From Acidimicrobiia bacterium (GTDB lineage Bacteria; Actinomycetota; Acidimicrobiia; Spongiisociales; ZC4RG35), in the NCBI GenBank assembly GCA_028284765.1, contig JANQRA010000002.1, positions 243,832 to 307,831 of the forward strand: a stretch of DNA of 64,000 nucleotides. The letters run 5' to 3'. The translations under genes and the position numbers were made by a program. The notes beneath the pieces were generated by a model, which saw only the letters and a list, made by a program, of their open reading frames with translations, did not search any database and had not been told where the DNA came from. This document shows, in pieces, positions 16,489 to 25,647 of this stretch (position 1 is the first letter of the stretch; each line of letters opens with the position of its first letter).

Positions 16489-19400
16489 TCAGACCAACAG
16501 CGGAACAGCAAGCGATTCTCGATCTGGGCCCCACCTCGATCAGGGTCCGCGCCGGGGCTGGGACCGGCAAGACCACGACCGTGGCACTTGCCATCGCCAA
16601 CCTGGTGGACAAACACGGCATCGCCCCTGAATCGATCCTCGGCCTCACGTTCACCAACAAAGCGGCGGCGGAGCTTGCGTCGAGGGTGCGCGATCTCCTA
16701 CCCGGCAGCCTCGACGGTGCGCGACAGGTCGAGGTGCACACATACCACGGTTTCGCTGCCCAACTCGTCTCCGAGTTTGGCCCAATAGCTGGCGTGGACT
16801 CATCCAAAGGCATTGTCACGCCGACCTTCGGACGACAGCTGATCCGGGATGTGGTCATGAACCGTGACTTCGAGATCTTGGATATCACCAACTTCCGGGC
16901 CGTGGACAAGGTCCGCCGGCTTGCCGACCAACTCGGAGACCATCGCTTGTCTCCGATCGACATCACGAGAGCTGGGGAAATCCATGCCGGAGACCGGATT
17001 TGGGACGGACGAGTGGAGATTGCATCGGCGCTTGTTGAATATGAGGCCACCAAAGCCCGACTCCGGGTCGTTGACTATTCAGACCTCGTCACCAAATCGG
17101 TGAACGTCCTGCAGTCTCACAAGCATCTGGCTGACTTGGTCCGGTCTCGCTACTCCGTGTTGGTCCTGGATGAGTATCAGGACACCAATCCAGCCCAGCG
17201 GCTTCTGCTCACCACGATCTTCGACGAAGGGTTTCCGGTTATCGGAGTAGGTGACGAAGACCAGACCATCTACGAATGGAGAGGCGCATCGACCGAGAAC
17301 TTCCAGCTGTTCACGGACCACTTCCGGCAGCCCGACGGGGCTCCGGCGGTCGATCTGAGCCTCACGTTGAATCGGCGATCAGGTGGCCGGATTCTCGATG
17401 TCGCCAATGAGGTGCGACGTAAGGCCAACCCGAACGCTGACCATCTGAGTCCGGCCGAACCGTCGGACTCCGAAGTGGTCGCCCACTGGGCCGATGACGC
17501 TATTGCCGAGGCTGAGTGGATCGCGGGCCGATTTGAGATGCTTCGACAGGAGGGGGCGAGATGGTCAGATATGGCGATTCTCTTCAGGAAGAACAAGGAC
17601 TTCTCAGTCGTCATCGACGTCCTGACCCAGCACGACATACCGATCGAAGTTGCCAACGTGGGCGGTCTGCTCTCGGTCCCCGAGATCAGCCTCTTGAGAG
17701 CATGGCTGTCGATACTGCACGACCCCAACGACTCGGCCTCGGTCGCACACATCCTCCTGGGTTCGTCATACCGGATGGGATTGGCCGATCTGGCAGCTCT
17801 CACACGAATGGTCAATCGAACGGCAAGGGATGAAGACTCCGAGAGAGCACCCCAGCTCAGCCTCATCGAGATCATGGAGGATCCGTCCGCCCTGGAGACT
17901 GTGCGCCCTGAGGCGAGGCAACGCTTCGAGCGATTCTTGGAGACCTACCGTCCGATACTCCTCGAAACGCAGGGACGGAGTCTCGCCGAGACTGTACGGG
18001 AGATACTCGATCGCACTAAGGCCTGGCAGGACATCGATGCGATGTCGCCGAGCAGTCGGCTGAGTGCCCGACTCAACGTGTATCGGTTCCTCGACCTCGT
18101 GGACGATTGGAGCCCGTTGAGCGGGCGACCCTCACTTGGAGCTTTCCTCGAGTACCTGGAGGCGATGGAGGAGGAGCCGGCCGATGAACTCGACTCAGCC
18201 CGTCTGTCGGGAGAAGACGCTGTAACGCTCGTGACAGTTCATCGAGCCAAGGGACTCGAATGGGACGTGGTGGCGATCCCTGCTGTTGTCAAAGGGAATT
18301 TCCCATCCGGGTCTTCCCAATTCCCGGATCCAGTTCGGTTCTCCGAGTACCTACCGGTGGAGTTGAGGCTCGACAGTGTCCTCGACGACTTTCCTGACGA
18401 TGGCACCTCGCAAAAGGCATACCTGCGAGAACGACACATGGCCCAGGAGTGGAGGGTTGCATATGTGGCTCTGACCAGGGCAAAGAGTCACCTCTTCGTC
18501 ACCGGGTCCCACTGGTACGGACAGCCGGAGCCGAACAAGACACCTTCTCAGCCGTCAGACCTCTACACCCTCGTGGCTGCGCATCCTTCGTCAGATTCAG
18601 GTGACCTGCCCCCGGTCGGCGTGCGACCGGAGCTTCTCCGGCTCGACGAGTCTGCCGACGCCCCGGACCCTTTGTTCCCCTCCGGCTGGCAAGCTGCGCT
18701 GAGGATGGCGATCGACGACCCTGAACGCGTGGACGAACTTGCAGCTCAATTGGGTTTGGAAGCCGCTCACAGCGAGCAGGTCGACGAGTGGCGCCAGACC
18801 CTCTTCGACCTGAGCCAGGTTGAAGACAAGGACTCTGCAGCTCCGACACCCACAGTATCGGTTACCGGCTTGGTCACCTACGCCCAATGCCCCAAGCGCT
18901 ACTACTGGTCCGAGGTCGAGCCGCTGCCTCGCAGAATCAACACGGCTGCAGTTCGTGGAAACGAGGTTCACCGGCGCATCGAGCTCCATCAACGGGGACA
19001 GGTCCCGTTTGATGACCTCGAACCGAGTCTGTACGACGTCGTTGAGGGATCCGAAACTGGCGGTACAAGTCCATACGCCACATACACCGCCAGCCGCTTC
19101 TCAGAGCAGAAGGCGGCCCTGATCGAAGCCCCCTTCAGCGTCAGCCTCGACAACGGATTCTCAGTGAGGGGAAGAATCGATGCCGTCTATGAAGACGGAG
19201 GCCGGTGGGAGATCGTCGACTTCAAGAGTGGGAGACGAAGCACGGACCCTTCGAGAATGGTGCAGCTGGAGGCATACGCAGTCGCCGCAAAACATGTCGA
19301 CTTTGGGCTGAGACCACCCACAGAAGTAGATGTCACATTCGCCTATCTGGGGGACGGTCTCGACGAGGTGAGCGAGCGGGCCGATGCGCGATGGGTCTCA

Positions 19401-19535
19401 GAGGCGGAGACTCACCTGGGTGAGATAACCGATTCCATAGCGGCTGGAGACTTCTCAGAGTCACCTGGGCCGTGGTGCCACCAATGTGACTTTCTGCGCT
19501 TCTGCGCTCCGGGGAAGGAGCAGGTCGGCGAATGA
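16485..19535 (+). CDS. adnB: UvrD-type helicase fused to RecB-type nuclease (AdnB-like)
   Basis: Second subunit of the putative AdnAB complex, 1016 residues. The helicase has Walker A GAGTGKTT (about 24), motif Ia GLTFTNKAAAEL, motif II LDEYQDTNP (about 227), motif III GDEDQTIYEWRG (about 255), motif V HRAKGLEWDVV (about 588) and motif VI AYVALTRAK (about 660). The nuclease has QCPKRYYWS (about 802), EIVDFKSGRR (about 909) and CHQCDFLRFCAPG, giving the same four-cysteine pattern as its partner. The GTG at 16485 overlaps the TGA of adnA as GTGA; the frame stays open further upstream but the extension is a shadow of adnA. Both motors and both nucleases look intact, as in mycobacteria. Confidence 0.87.
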   Translation: MIRPTAEQQAILDLGPTSIRVRAGAGTGKTTTVALAIANLVDKHGIAPESILGLTFTNKAAAELASRVRDLLPGSLDGARQVEVHTYHGFAAQLVSEFGPIAGVDSSKGIVTPTFGRQLIRDVVMNRDFEILDITNFRAVDKVRRLADQLGDHRLSPIDITRAGEIHAGDRIWDGRVEIASALVEYEATKARLRVVDYSDLVTKSVNVLQSHKHLADLVRSRYSVLVLDEYQDTNPAQRLLLTTIFDEGFPVIGVGDEDQTIYEWRGASTENFQLFTDHFRQPDGAPAVDLSLTLNRRSGGRILDVANEVRRKANPNADHLSPAEPSDSEVVAHWADDAIAEAEWIAGRFEMLRQEGARWSDMAILFRKNKDFSVVIDVLTQHDIPIEVANVGGLLSVPEISLLRAWLSILHDPNDSASVAHILLGSSYRMGLADLAALTRMVNRTARDEDSERAPQLSLIEIMEDPSALETVRPEARQRFERFLETYRPILLETQGRSLAETVREILDRTKAWQDIDAMSPSSRLSARLNVYRFLDLVDDWSPLSGRPSLGAFLEYLEAMEEEPADELDSARLSGEDAVTLVTVHRAKGLEWDVVAIPAVVKGNFPSGSSQFPDPVRFSEYLPVELRLDSVLDDFPDDGTSQKAYLRERHMAQEWRVAYVALTRAKSHLFVTGSHWYGQPEPNKTPSQPSDLYTLVAAHPSSDSGDLPPVGVRPELLRLDESADAPDPLFPSGWQAALRMAIDDPERVDELAAQLGLEAAHSEQVDEWRQTLFDLSQVEDKDSAAPTPTVSVTGLVTYAQCPKRYYWSEVEPLPRRINTAAVRGNEVHRRIELHQRGQVPFDDLEPSLYDVVEGSETGGTSPYATYTASRFSEQKAALIEAPFSVSLDNGFSVRGRIDAVYEDGGRWEIVDFKSGRRSTDPSRMVQLEAYAVAAKHVDFGLRPPTEVDVTFAYLGDGLDEVSERADARWVSEAETHLGEITDSIAAGDFSESPGPWCHQCDFLRFCAPGKEQVGE

Positions 19536-20122
19536 TCGCGGTGGCAGCGGTGGTCGGCTACCTGGTTGGCTCGGTGCCCACTGCCCAGGCTCTCGGGCGG
19601 ATCTGGGGTGTTGACCTGATGCGCGAGGGCTCGCAGAATCCGGGCACAACCAATGCCCTCCGATTGTCCGGAACCCCCCTCGCTGCGAGCGTTCTGGTGG
19701 TCGAGGTCGCAAAGGGAGCAGCGGCTGTTCTCGTTGGCCACGCAATTGCCGGCGAATGGGGCGCAGTTGCCGCCGGGATCGGTGCCGTGGCGGGAAACAC
19801 ATTCAACGTATGGCTCCGGTGGAAAGGTGGAAAGGGCCTGGGAATCTCACTCGGAGTTCTTCTCTCGCTCTGGCCGTTGGTTGTCCCGTTTGTCGTTGTC
19901 GTCATCGCGTTGGCGGCCTATCTCTCCCGCTCGTCGGGATTAGCCGCTGTGCTCACACTGGTGACGCTTGTTCTTGCTGCAATCGTCTGGGTGGCAGTGG
20001 GTTGGGAGACCGGAGGTTTGGCCACCGCTGAGGGCACAGTCGTGGCAGCAGTTGGACTTGGGACGTTGATGGGCCCGAAACACTGGCGGACTCACAAGGT
20101 CAGACAATCTGCCCATCTTTGA
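19532..20122 (+). CDS. plsY: Glycerol-3-phosphate acyltransferase PlsY
   Basis: Integral membrane enzyme that transfers an acyl group from acyl-phosphate to glycerol-3-phosphate, the first step of phospholipid synthesis. The 196 residues show about five to six membrane helices and the two family loops: EGSQNPGTTNALRL (about residues 31-44, normally GSGNxGxTN) and GNTFNVWLRWKGGKGLGISLG (described as GNTFN then WKGGKGLG, about 88-108). The ATG overlaps the adnB stop as ATGA, so it is transcribed with the DNA repair genes, an odd pairing. The third conserved loop near the C-terminus is weaker than usual. PlsX, which makes acyl-phosphate, is not in the window. Confidence 0.88.
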   Translation: MIAVAAVVGYLVGSVPTAQALGRIWGVDLMREGSQNPGTTNALRLSGTPLAASVLVVEVAKGAAAVLVGHAIAGEWGAVAAGIGAVAGNTFNVWLRWKGGKGLGISLGVLLSLWPLVVPFVVVVIALAAYLSRSSGLAAVLTLVTLVLAAIVWVAVGWETGGLATAEGTVVAAVGLGTLMGPKHWRTHKVRQSAHL

Positions 20123-20555
20123 TATCGACGATCATCGTCACCGGACCATCGTTGACCAGACTCACGCTCATCTTGGCGCCGAAAACCCCCGTCTCCGTCC
20201 GAATACCGACGTCGCGGAGCCCGGCAACCAGATCGTCGACAATCGCGTTCGCATGGGCCGGATCCCCGGCCGCAGCAAATGACGGACGCCGCCCCCGCCG
20301 AAGATCGGCAAGAAGCGTGAACTGGCTGACCACCAGGATCGATCCCTCGGCCTGACCGATGTCGAGGTTCATCTTTCCTATCTCGTCAGCAAACAGCCGA
20401 ATAGTTGAGAGTTTGTCTACAGCCCGCTCGACATCGGACTTGTCATCCGTTGGTTCTGCCGCAACAAGCACTAGAAGGCCCGCGCCAATAGCGCCAACGA
20501 CCTGACCGTCAACCTCAACCGATGCGTTCGCGACTCGTTGAATCACCAATCTCAT
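20100..20555 (-). CDS. dtd: D-aminoacyl-tRNA deacylase
   Basis: Homodimeric proofreading enzyme that hydrolyses D-amino acids (and glycine from tRNA-Ala) off tRNA. The 151 residues match the family throughout: MRLVIQRVANASVEV at the start, VDKLSTIRLF, the active-site SQFTLLADLRRGRRPSF (about 80-96), and the second catalytic motif NDGPVTMI (about 136), where the Gly-cisPro dipeptide GP sits. The start at 20555 is chosen because MRLVIQRV is the canonical N-terminus; the frame is open eight codons further. It converges on plsY with a 23-bp overlap and faces plsB across about 35 bases. Confidence 0.93.
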   Translation of the reverse strand: MRLVIQRVANASVEVDGQVVGAIGAGLLVLVAAEPTDDKSDVERAVDKLSTIRLFADEIGKMNLDIGQAEGSILVVSQFTLLADLRRGRRPSFAAAGDPAHANAIVDDLVAGLRDVGIRTETGVFGAKMSVSLVNDGPVTMIVDIKDGQIV

Positions 20556-20590
20556 CGGTGAGGATTGTGACAGCGTCATAGAGTGTTGCC

Positions 20591-22861
20591 GTGCCGCAAA
20601 CCGATTGGACCGACAACCCAGAACTCACCGGCCCTCCCGGAATCGACGTCACATACCTGCTCGACGCGGCCACGAACTACGAGGCCTCCATCCTCGAGCG
20701 ATGGCTCAAGCGCCGGACCAAAGGTGAAACTCGGACTATTCGAGTCAAGTCATCACGCAGGCGGTTTGGACAGCATTCCAAGGAACTGAGCGACTTCATT
20801 TCGACGGAGTCGAGCTACCTGATTCCCCTCCGGGTTGCCTGGCTCGCGCCGGAAAAGGGCGGTCGACGATCGGTCACGTGGGCCGACGCTTTCAAGCCGG
20901 GAGACCCACGGGACCCACGTGGCCTGCGCGCCCGATACATCCGGATGGTCCACCCGACGCGGGTGAAGATGATTGCCGGCGGTGGAGCCACAACGGAACA
21001 GCTCCGGGCCGGCTACGAAGAGTCTGCAGAGGTTGACGGTCTTGCGGCCTACACAACACGACGCGCGTGGATCTCTCTCGACAAAGTTGAGAGAAGACTT
21101 CGTGGAAATCGCTACAAGATCCCGCGATTTGTCCCCGATGCCATCTTGTCCCGGGGGGCACTCGACCAAGCGCTGGTCCAGCATGCAACAGACAACGACC
21201 TGGATCCCGATTCGGTCCGCAAGACTGCCCGTCGCTACTTACGCGAGATCGCCGCCACTCACAGCCCCTATGTGATCGACCTGATCGCCAACGCCATCCA
21301 CTCGCTCTATCGCCAGGGCTACGGCGAGATCAAATACTCAGATGAGGAGGTCCGGAGGGTCGCGGAACTCGGTGCCGAATACCCCATCGCGTTCTTGCCG
21401 TCTCATCGTTCGAACCTCGACCGGCTGAGTCTGCAATTCATGTTGTGGGAGAACGACCTACCGCCCAATCACACCGCAGGCGGTATCAACCTCAACTTCT
21501 TTCCGATAGGGCCGCTTCTGAGACGGACGGGGGTCTTCTTCATCCGCAGATCGTTCCGGGACAACGAGTTGTACAAGCTCGTACTACGTACCTACCTCGA
21601 CTATCTCGTTGAGAAGCGTTTTCCAATGGAGTGGTACCTCGAAGGTGGCCGCTCACGGTCGGGGAAGCTCAACCCTCCAAGATTCGGGATGCTCAACTAC
21701 CTGGTAGACGCTCAGAAGCGCGGCAAAGCAGAGGACATAATGCTGTTGCCCATATCGATCACCTATGACCAGATCCAGGACGTCCCCGACTACGCGCGGG
21801 AAGCCCAAGGCAAAGGAAAAGAGGGTGAGTCGATCGGGTGGTTGGTGAGCGCTATCAGATCGCTGCGTCGTCGCTACGGAGACATCTATATTCGATTTGG
21901 CGAGCCGGTATCCGTGGCCGAAGTCCTGGCCAGCACCGAGATAGACGACGTGACGTCTGTTGGGCTGCAGAAGATGGCGTTTGAGGTCATGTACCGAATT
22001 GGCCAATCGACACCCGCCACGCCCGTCTCGGTGGTATCCATTGCTCTTCTTGGATTCAGGGGCAAAGCGGTGTCAGCAACCGAGCTTGCAGATGAGTGTG
22101 CATCTCTGATCGACTTCATTCGTTCTCGAGATCTGCCAACAACGGAGACCCTCGATCTCACCGCTGCCGATTCGGTGACCACGATCGTGGATTGGCTTGG
22201 CGAACACGGGAACGTGTCCAGTCATGAGGCGGTCGGGCGACGGGTGTTCTGGCTCGATGAAGACCAGATGATCAGAGTCTCGTACTACAGAAACACGATC
22301 GTGCACTTCTTTGTCAACAGGGCGATCGCCGAGATGGCCATGGTGCGGGCAGAGGTCAATGGGGAGCGTGACCCGTCAGCCGTTCGTAGTCACATGATTG
22401 ACCTACGAGACCTGCTGAAGTTCGAGTTCTTCTTCCCCGACCGTGAGAAGTTCGTCAACCTAATCGATTCGGACATCGAGCTCGACGTCGCCGGATGGGA
22501 GGACGTGCTCCGCGAGGCCGGCCCGGAGGAGGTCAGGGCCAAACTCGGGACACCGGTCGCCTACTGGGCGCTTCTCCCGATTCTCGATGCCTACCAGATC
22601 GTCGGCGACGAGCTCGAGAGTCTGCGTGGCCCCTTCGACGAGAAGAAGTTCCTGCAGGCATGTCTGGCCAGAGCCCGCATGTATCGGATAGAAGAGCGGA
22701 TCTTCAACGGCGAAAGTGCCAGTCAGGTCCTGTTCAAGACTGCCCTGCGGTTGGCAGACAACCGAGGGCTTCTCGAGGATGGGCCCGATGTCCGCGAAGG
22801 ACGTTTGGAATTTGCCGCTGAAGTTCGAGAAGCACGTGAGGACGCCGCTCGCGGGCTTTAG
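20591..22861 (+). CDS. plsB: Glycerol-3-phosphate 1-O-acyltransferase, PlsB type
   Basis: Membrane-associated acyltransferase using acyl-CoA or acyl-ACP to make lysophosphatidate. The 756 residues carry the PlsC-like catalytic block: PSHRSNLDRLS (HX4D, about residue 272), GGINLNFFPIGPLLRRTGVFFIRRSF (described as GGINL then GVFFIRR, about 298-320), the glycerol-3-phosphate-binding YLEGGRSRSGKL (about 348) and MLLPISITYD (about 382). Length and order fit bacterial PlsB (about 800 aa) and actinobacterial PlsB2. GTG start, no obvious ribosome site. It lies almost next to plsY, so two unrelated enzymes for the same step are encoded within 1.1 kb. Confidence 0.9.
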   Translation: MPQTDWTDNPELTGPPGIDVTYLLDAATNYEASILERWLKRRTKGETRTIRVKSSRRRFGQHSKELSDFISTESSYLIPLRVAWLAPEKGGRRSVTWADAFKPGDPRDPRGLRARYIRMVHPTRVKMIAGGGATTEQLRAGYEESAEVDGLAAYTTRRAWISLDKVERRLRGNRYKIPRFVPDAILSRGALDQALVQHATDNDLDPDSVRKTARRYLREIAATHSPYVIDLIANAIHSLYRQGYGEIKYSDEEVRRVAELGAEYPIAFLPSHRSNLDRLSLQFMLWENDLPPNHTAGGINLNFFPIGPLLRRTGVFFIRRSFRDNELYKLVLRTYLDYLVEKRFPMEWYLEGGRSRSGKLNPPRFGMLNYLVDAQKRGKAEDIMLLPISITYDQIQDVPDYAREAQGKGKEGESIGWLVSAIRSLRRRYGDIYIRFGEPVSVAEVLASTEIDDVTSVGLQKMAFEVMYRIGQSTPATPVSVVSIALLGFRGKAVSATELADECASLIDFIRSRDLPTTETLDLTAADSVTTIVDWLGEHGNVSSHEAVGRRVFWLDEDQMIRVSYYRNTIVHFFVNRAIAEMAMVRAEVNGERDPSAVRSHMIDLRDLLKFEFFFPDREKFVNLIDSDIELDVAGWEDVLREAGPEEVRAKLGTPVAYWALLPILDAYQIVGDELESLRGPFDEKKFLQACLARARMYRIEERIFNGESASQVLFKTALRLADNRGLLEDGPDVREGRLEFAAEVREAREDAARGL

Positions 22862-23292
22862 GGTCGCTTGTCCCAGCGACTCCTCGCCTGGGCGATTCTC
22901 TCCGCCGAACTGAGTGGACCGCTCTCGAGTTCAATCTCTGGAATGGTGACATCGACCACTGATTCCGTATCCGAATCCTGGGCCAGCTCTTCGAGAACCT
23001 CTTCGAGCTTTCGACGTTCTGGCTCCTCTCGGACGGTTCGTTGAGCAACCGGCTCCTCGGTTCGCTGTGGGGGTTGCGGAGGTGGCGCGCTGGGCTGAGG
23101 CGGCCGGGGTGCAGGACTCTGGCTGGTCGGTATTGGTGCACGACGTCGGTTCCTATTCATCGCTCGCCCGACAAAGAGAAGGATGAATCCGGGGACGAAT
23201 GTCGGAAGCTGAGCGCCGAAGGCAGGAGCCACGATCGACGCAGCGATCAGCAAACCACCGATCACAGAAACAAAGGACGCTCCGCGTTGCAT
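22858..23292 (-). CDS. Hypothetical membrane protein with Pro-rich cytoplasmic tail
   Basis: Unrecognised 144-residue protein. Two close hydrophobic segments (about residues 7-25 and 30-43) form a membrane hairpin, followed by a basic NRNRRRAP stop-transfer, a Pro/Gln-rich linker (residues about 55-80) and an acidic helical end (LEEVLEELAQD, then SSAERIAQARSRWDKRP). The layout suggests a membrane-tethered adaptor. It converges on plsB with a 4-base overlap and is 10 bases downstream of the ABC-2 permease gene, so it may be the last gene of that operon. Confidence 0.65.
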   Translation of the reverse strand: MQRGASFVSVIGGLLIAASIVAPAFGAQLPTFVPGFILLFVGRAMNRNRRRAPIPTSQSPAPRPPQPSAPPPQPPQRTEEPVAQRTVREEPERRKLEEVLEELAQDSDTESVVDVTIPEIELESGPLSSAERIAQARSRWDKRP

Positions 23293-23301
23293 GCCCAGAT
23301 T

Positions 23302-24465
23302 CTACGGCTTGGTGATGGCCACACGCAGCCTCCACGAGGCCAGGGCCAGCAGCACAACTGCGTACAGAGCTAGAACACCAAGCTCGAGCAGGATGTCAAA
23401 GGTGTTCCCTCCCTGTCGCACGAGAATGGCATAAGCGTCCAGTGCCCAAGCATGAGGCGTGATGTGAGCAACGGTCTGCATCGTTGGAGAGAACAACTCC
23501 GATGGGAACATCGCCCCTCCAAGTGCCGCCAACCCCAACGCCAGCATCACCGATATACCGGCTGCCTGCTGGTCGTTCTTGAACGTGGCACCCATCAGCA
23601 TCCCTGCTCCGGCGCCGACGGCCGAGAGGGCAACCAGGACCAGGATTGCAGCGATTGGATCTCCCCAATTCACGCTGAAGATGATGAGAGTGAGGACCAT
23701 GATGTAGACCCCTTGGACCATCGCCGTCCCCCATCGACCAAGCGACTCTCCGAACACGATGGTGCGAATCGAGGTAGGCGTTGACATCATCCGATTCGAG
23801 ATACCCAACTGTCGAGTCAGGATCAGGGCCGAGGAGCCTGCCAGGGCGGTCAGGAACGTGAATAGGACCAGCTGAGACGAGGCCCCTAGGTCGAACTGGC
23901 CCAGAGTCGAGGGAAAGATGGCTTCTCCAATGGCTGAAACTTCGACTTCCATCGGGTTCGCCTGCGTCGACACCTCGCCTGCCACAGTCAGCGCATCGTC
24001 AAAGGGTGCGCCAGTCTCGACGACCGCGAACTGTGCAGCCCCAACCGGAGTCATCACGTCTGCGATGGTGGCCGACACGATCGACTGGATCTGTGCTCCT
24101 GAGCCGTCGGGTCGGGTGAGGTATCCGACTTCAACCTGATTGCCTGCTGCAGCCGTTTGGTCCATATCCGCCGGCAGGAGCACACCAGCTTGGGAGGTTC
24201 CTCTCTCAACAGCGTTGATCACGTCGTCAGACGACTCGGCGATGCGAACGTCCAAACCGCCTTCGTCTTCGAGGGCTTCGACGATGGCGGTCGAGAGCTG
24301 GCCTTCGTCGCCGTCAAAGACGGTTACGGACGGCAAGACACCACCACCGAACTGAATCCCGATGAGGAGGACCAGGGCTATAGGGAAGATGAAGACAAAG
24401 AAGATGTTGGATCGCTCGCGAATCATCCGCTTCACGTTCGTCCACCCGATAGCGAGGGCTTTCAT
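23302..24465 (-). CDS. ABC-2 type permease (second of two)
   Basis: Membrane subunit of an ABC-2 exporter, 387 residues. One helix near the N-terminus (about 17-36), a long extracytoplasmic domain (about 40-190) with GVLLPADMDQ, and then about five C-terminal helices with the ABC-2 motif MFPSELFSPTMQTVAHITPHAWALDA (given in part: MFPSELF, HITPHAW). The paired permease has the same plan, so the exporter is probably a heterodimer of half-permeases with one ATPase. ATG overlaps the previous stop as ATGA. This YhfM/DrrB-like layout is typical of drug or lipid export; the substrate is unknown. Confidence 0.87.
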   Translation of the reverse strand: MKALAIGWTNVKRMIRERSNIFFVFIFPIALVLLIGIQFGGGVLPSVTVFDGDEGQLSTAIVEALEDEGGLDVRIAESSDDVINAVERGTSQAGVLLPADMDQTAAAGNQVEVGYLTRPDGSGAQIQSIVSATIADVMTPVGAAQFAVVETGAPFDDALTVAGEVSTQANPMEVEVSAIGEAIFPSTLGQFDLGASSQLVLFTFLTALAGSSALILTRQLGISNRMMSTPTSIRTIVFGESLGRWGTAMVQGVYIMVLTLIIFSVNWGDPIAAILVLVALSAVGAGAGMLMGATFKNDQQAAGISVMLALGLAALGGAMFPSELFSPTMQTVAHITPHAWALDAYAILVRQGGNTFDILLELGVLALYAVVLLALASWRLRVAITKP

Positions 24466-25646
24466 GCCACGAGCCTCCTCCGGAGCGCCACCCAGGCAAT
24501 CGCCGACGTCACGACGGCAAAGACAAGGATCGCTCCGGTTGCTGGAAGCGCTTCGGTCCAGGGAGCTCCATCAGCTAGCTCCGCCAGGCCGCGCAGAAAC
24601 CACGCATGAGGTGTCAAGAACGTCAACGCCGACAACACCCCGCCGCTTGCCCCAACCGGAAAGAAGGTGCCACCCAACATGCCGAGAATCACCGCGATGA
24701 TCGAGCCGAGATTGCCAGCGCCCTCGGGGGTCTTCGCAAAGGCAGCAACCAGGCCCATGATTCCGACAGCCGAGAGGACTCCCGCCACCACGAGGATCGC
24801 GACGCCCAGTGGCGCTCCCCAGTTGGCCTCCATGAGGAACGTGGTCGCCACGATGAGCACCCCCATCGAAACCACGCCGAGCAAGAAAGACAGGAGACCC
24901 TTTCCAACGATCACGGAAGGTCGCGCAATCGGGGCCGCCATGAGACGGGCAAGAGTTCCTTCGCGCTCCTCTTCCAGCAGGCCGCTAACGCCGAACTGGA
25001 CCGTGAAGAAGAGGAAGAAGACAGCCATGCCGGCAGCGAAGTAGGTCGTCGCATCGAGTTGCTTCGTTGCTGCCGACTCATCGCTGAGCGTGAACGAAGC
25101 CGAGGCAGCCGCAGGGTCTTGCGATAGCGACGCAATGAATTCGGGGGTCACTGGCTGCTGGGCCAGAACTGCCGAGGTCCCGACGGCCAGCTGTCCCGAG
25201 GCGATTCCGGATGCGAATTGCTGAGCAAACGATTCGGCAATCCCGGTAGATGTTGGAGAGTCGATGTCACCGACGATCTGAATAGTCGACGATTGGTTCG
25301 ATGTGGCGGCGTCGCCGAAGCCCTCTGGAATGAAGAAGTAGGCGTCGATCGTTCCGTCCTCGATCGCCGCCTCGGCATCGTTCCGGTTGTCGTACCGATC
25401 CAAAGTCAGAACGTCTTCAGATTCGGCGCCCTCCAAGACCAACCCGAAAGCCTCCGATATCTCGGACCGATCGGCGTCGACCAATCCATACTCGAGACCC
25501 AGGCCAGTGCCGGTGGCGGCGCTGCCGAAGATCAGGTTAAAGATGTATGCGAGAACGACAGGCGCAAGTATCCCAATGATGAAGAAAGACCGGTCGCGAA
25601 CACGCAGTCGGAGGTCCTTTCCGGCGATGAGGGTCGCGGCGCTCAA
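24462..25646 (-). CDS. ABC-2 type permease (first of two)
   Basis: Membrane subunit of the same exporter, 394 residues, with an N-terminal helix (about 20-40), a large extracytoplasmic loop to about residue 205, and a cluster of helices at the C-terminus with GTFFPVGASGG and LTPHAWFLRGLAEL, the ABC-2 family ending. The only plausible start is TTG at 25646, one base after the ATPase stop codon region, so translation is probably coupled. The extracytoplasmic loop is rich in Ser, Ala and Asp. Together with the next permease and the ATPase it forms one operon under the divergent TetR gene. Confidence 0.86.
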   Translation of the reverse strand: MSAATLIAGKDLRLRVRDRSFFIIGILAPVVLAYIFNLIFGSAATGTGLGLEYGLVDADRSEISEAFGLVLEGAESEDVLTLDRYDNRNDAEAAIEDGTIDAYFFIPEGFGDAATSNQSSTIQIVGDIDSPTSTGIAESFAQQFASGIASGQLAVGTSAVLAQQPVTPEFIASLSQDPAAASASFTLSDESAATKQLDATTYFAAGMAVFFLFFTVQFGVSGLLEEEREGTLARLMAAPIARPSVIVGKGLLSFLLGVVSMGVLIVATTFLMEANWGAPLGVAILVVAGVLSAVGIMGLVAAFAKTPEGAGNLGSIIAVILGMLGGTFFPVGASGGVLSALTFLTPHAWFLRGLAELADGAPWTEALPATGAILVFAVVTSAIAWVALRRRLVA

Positions 25647-25647
25647 A

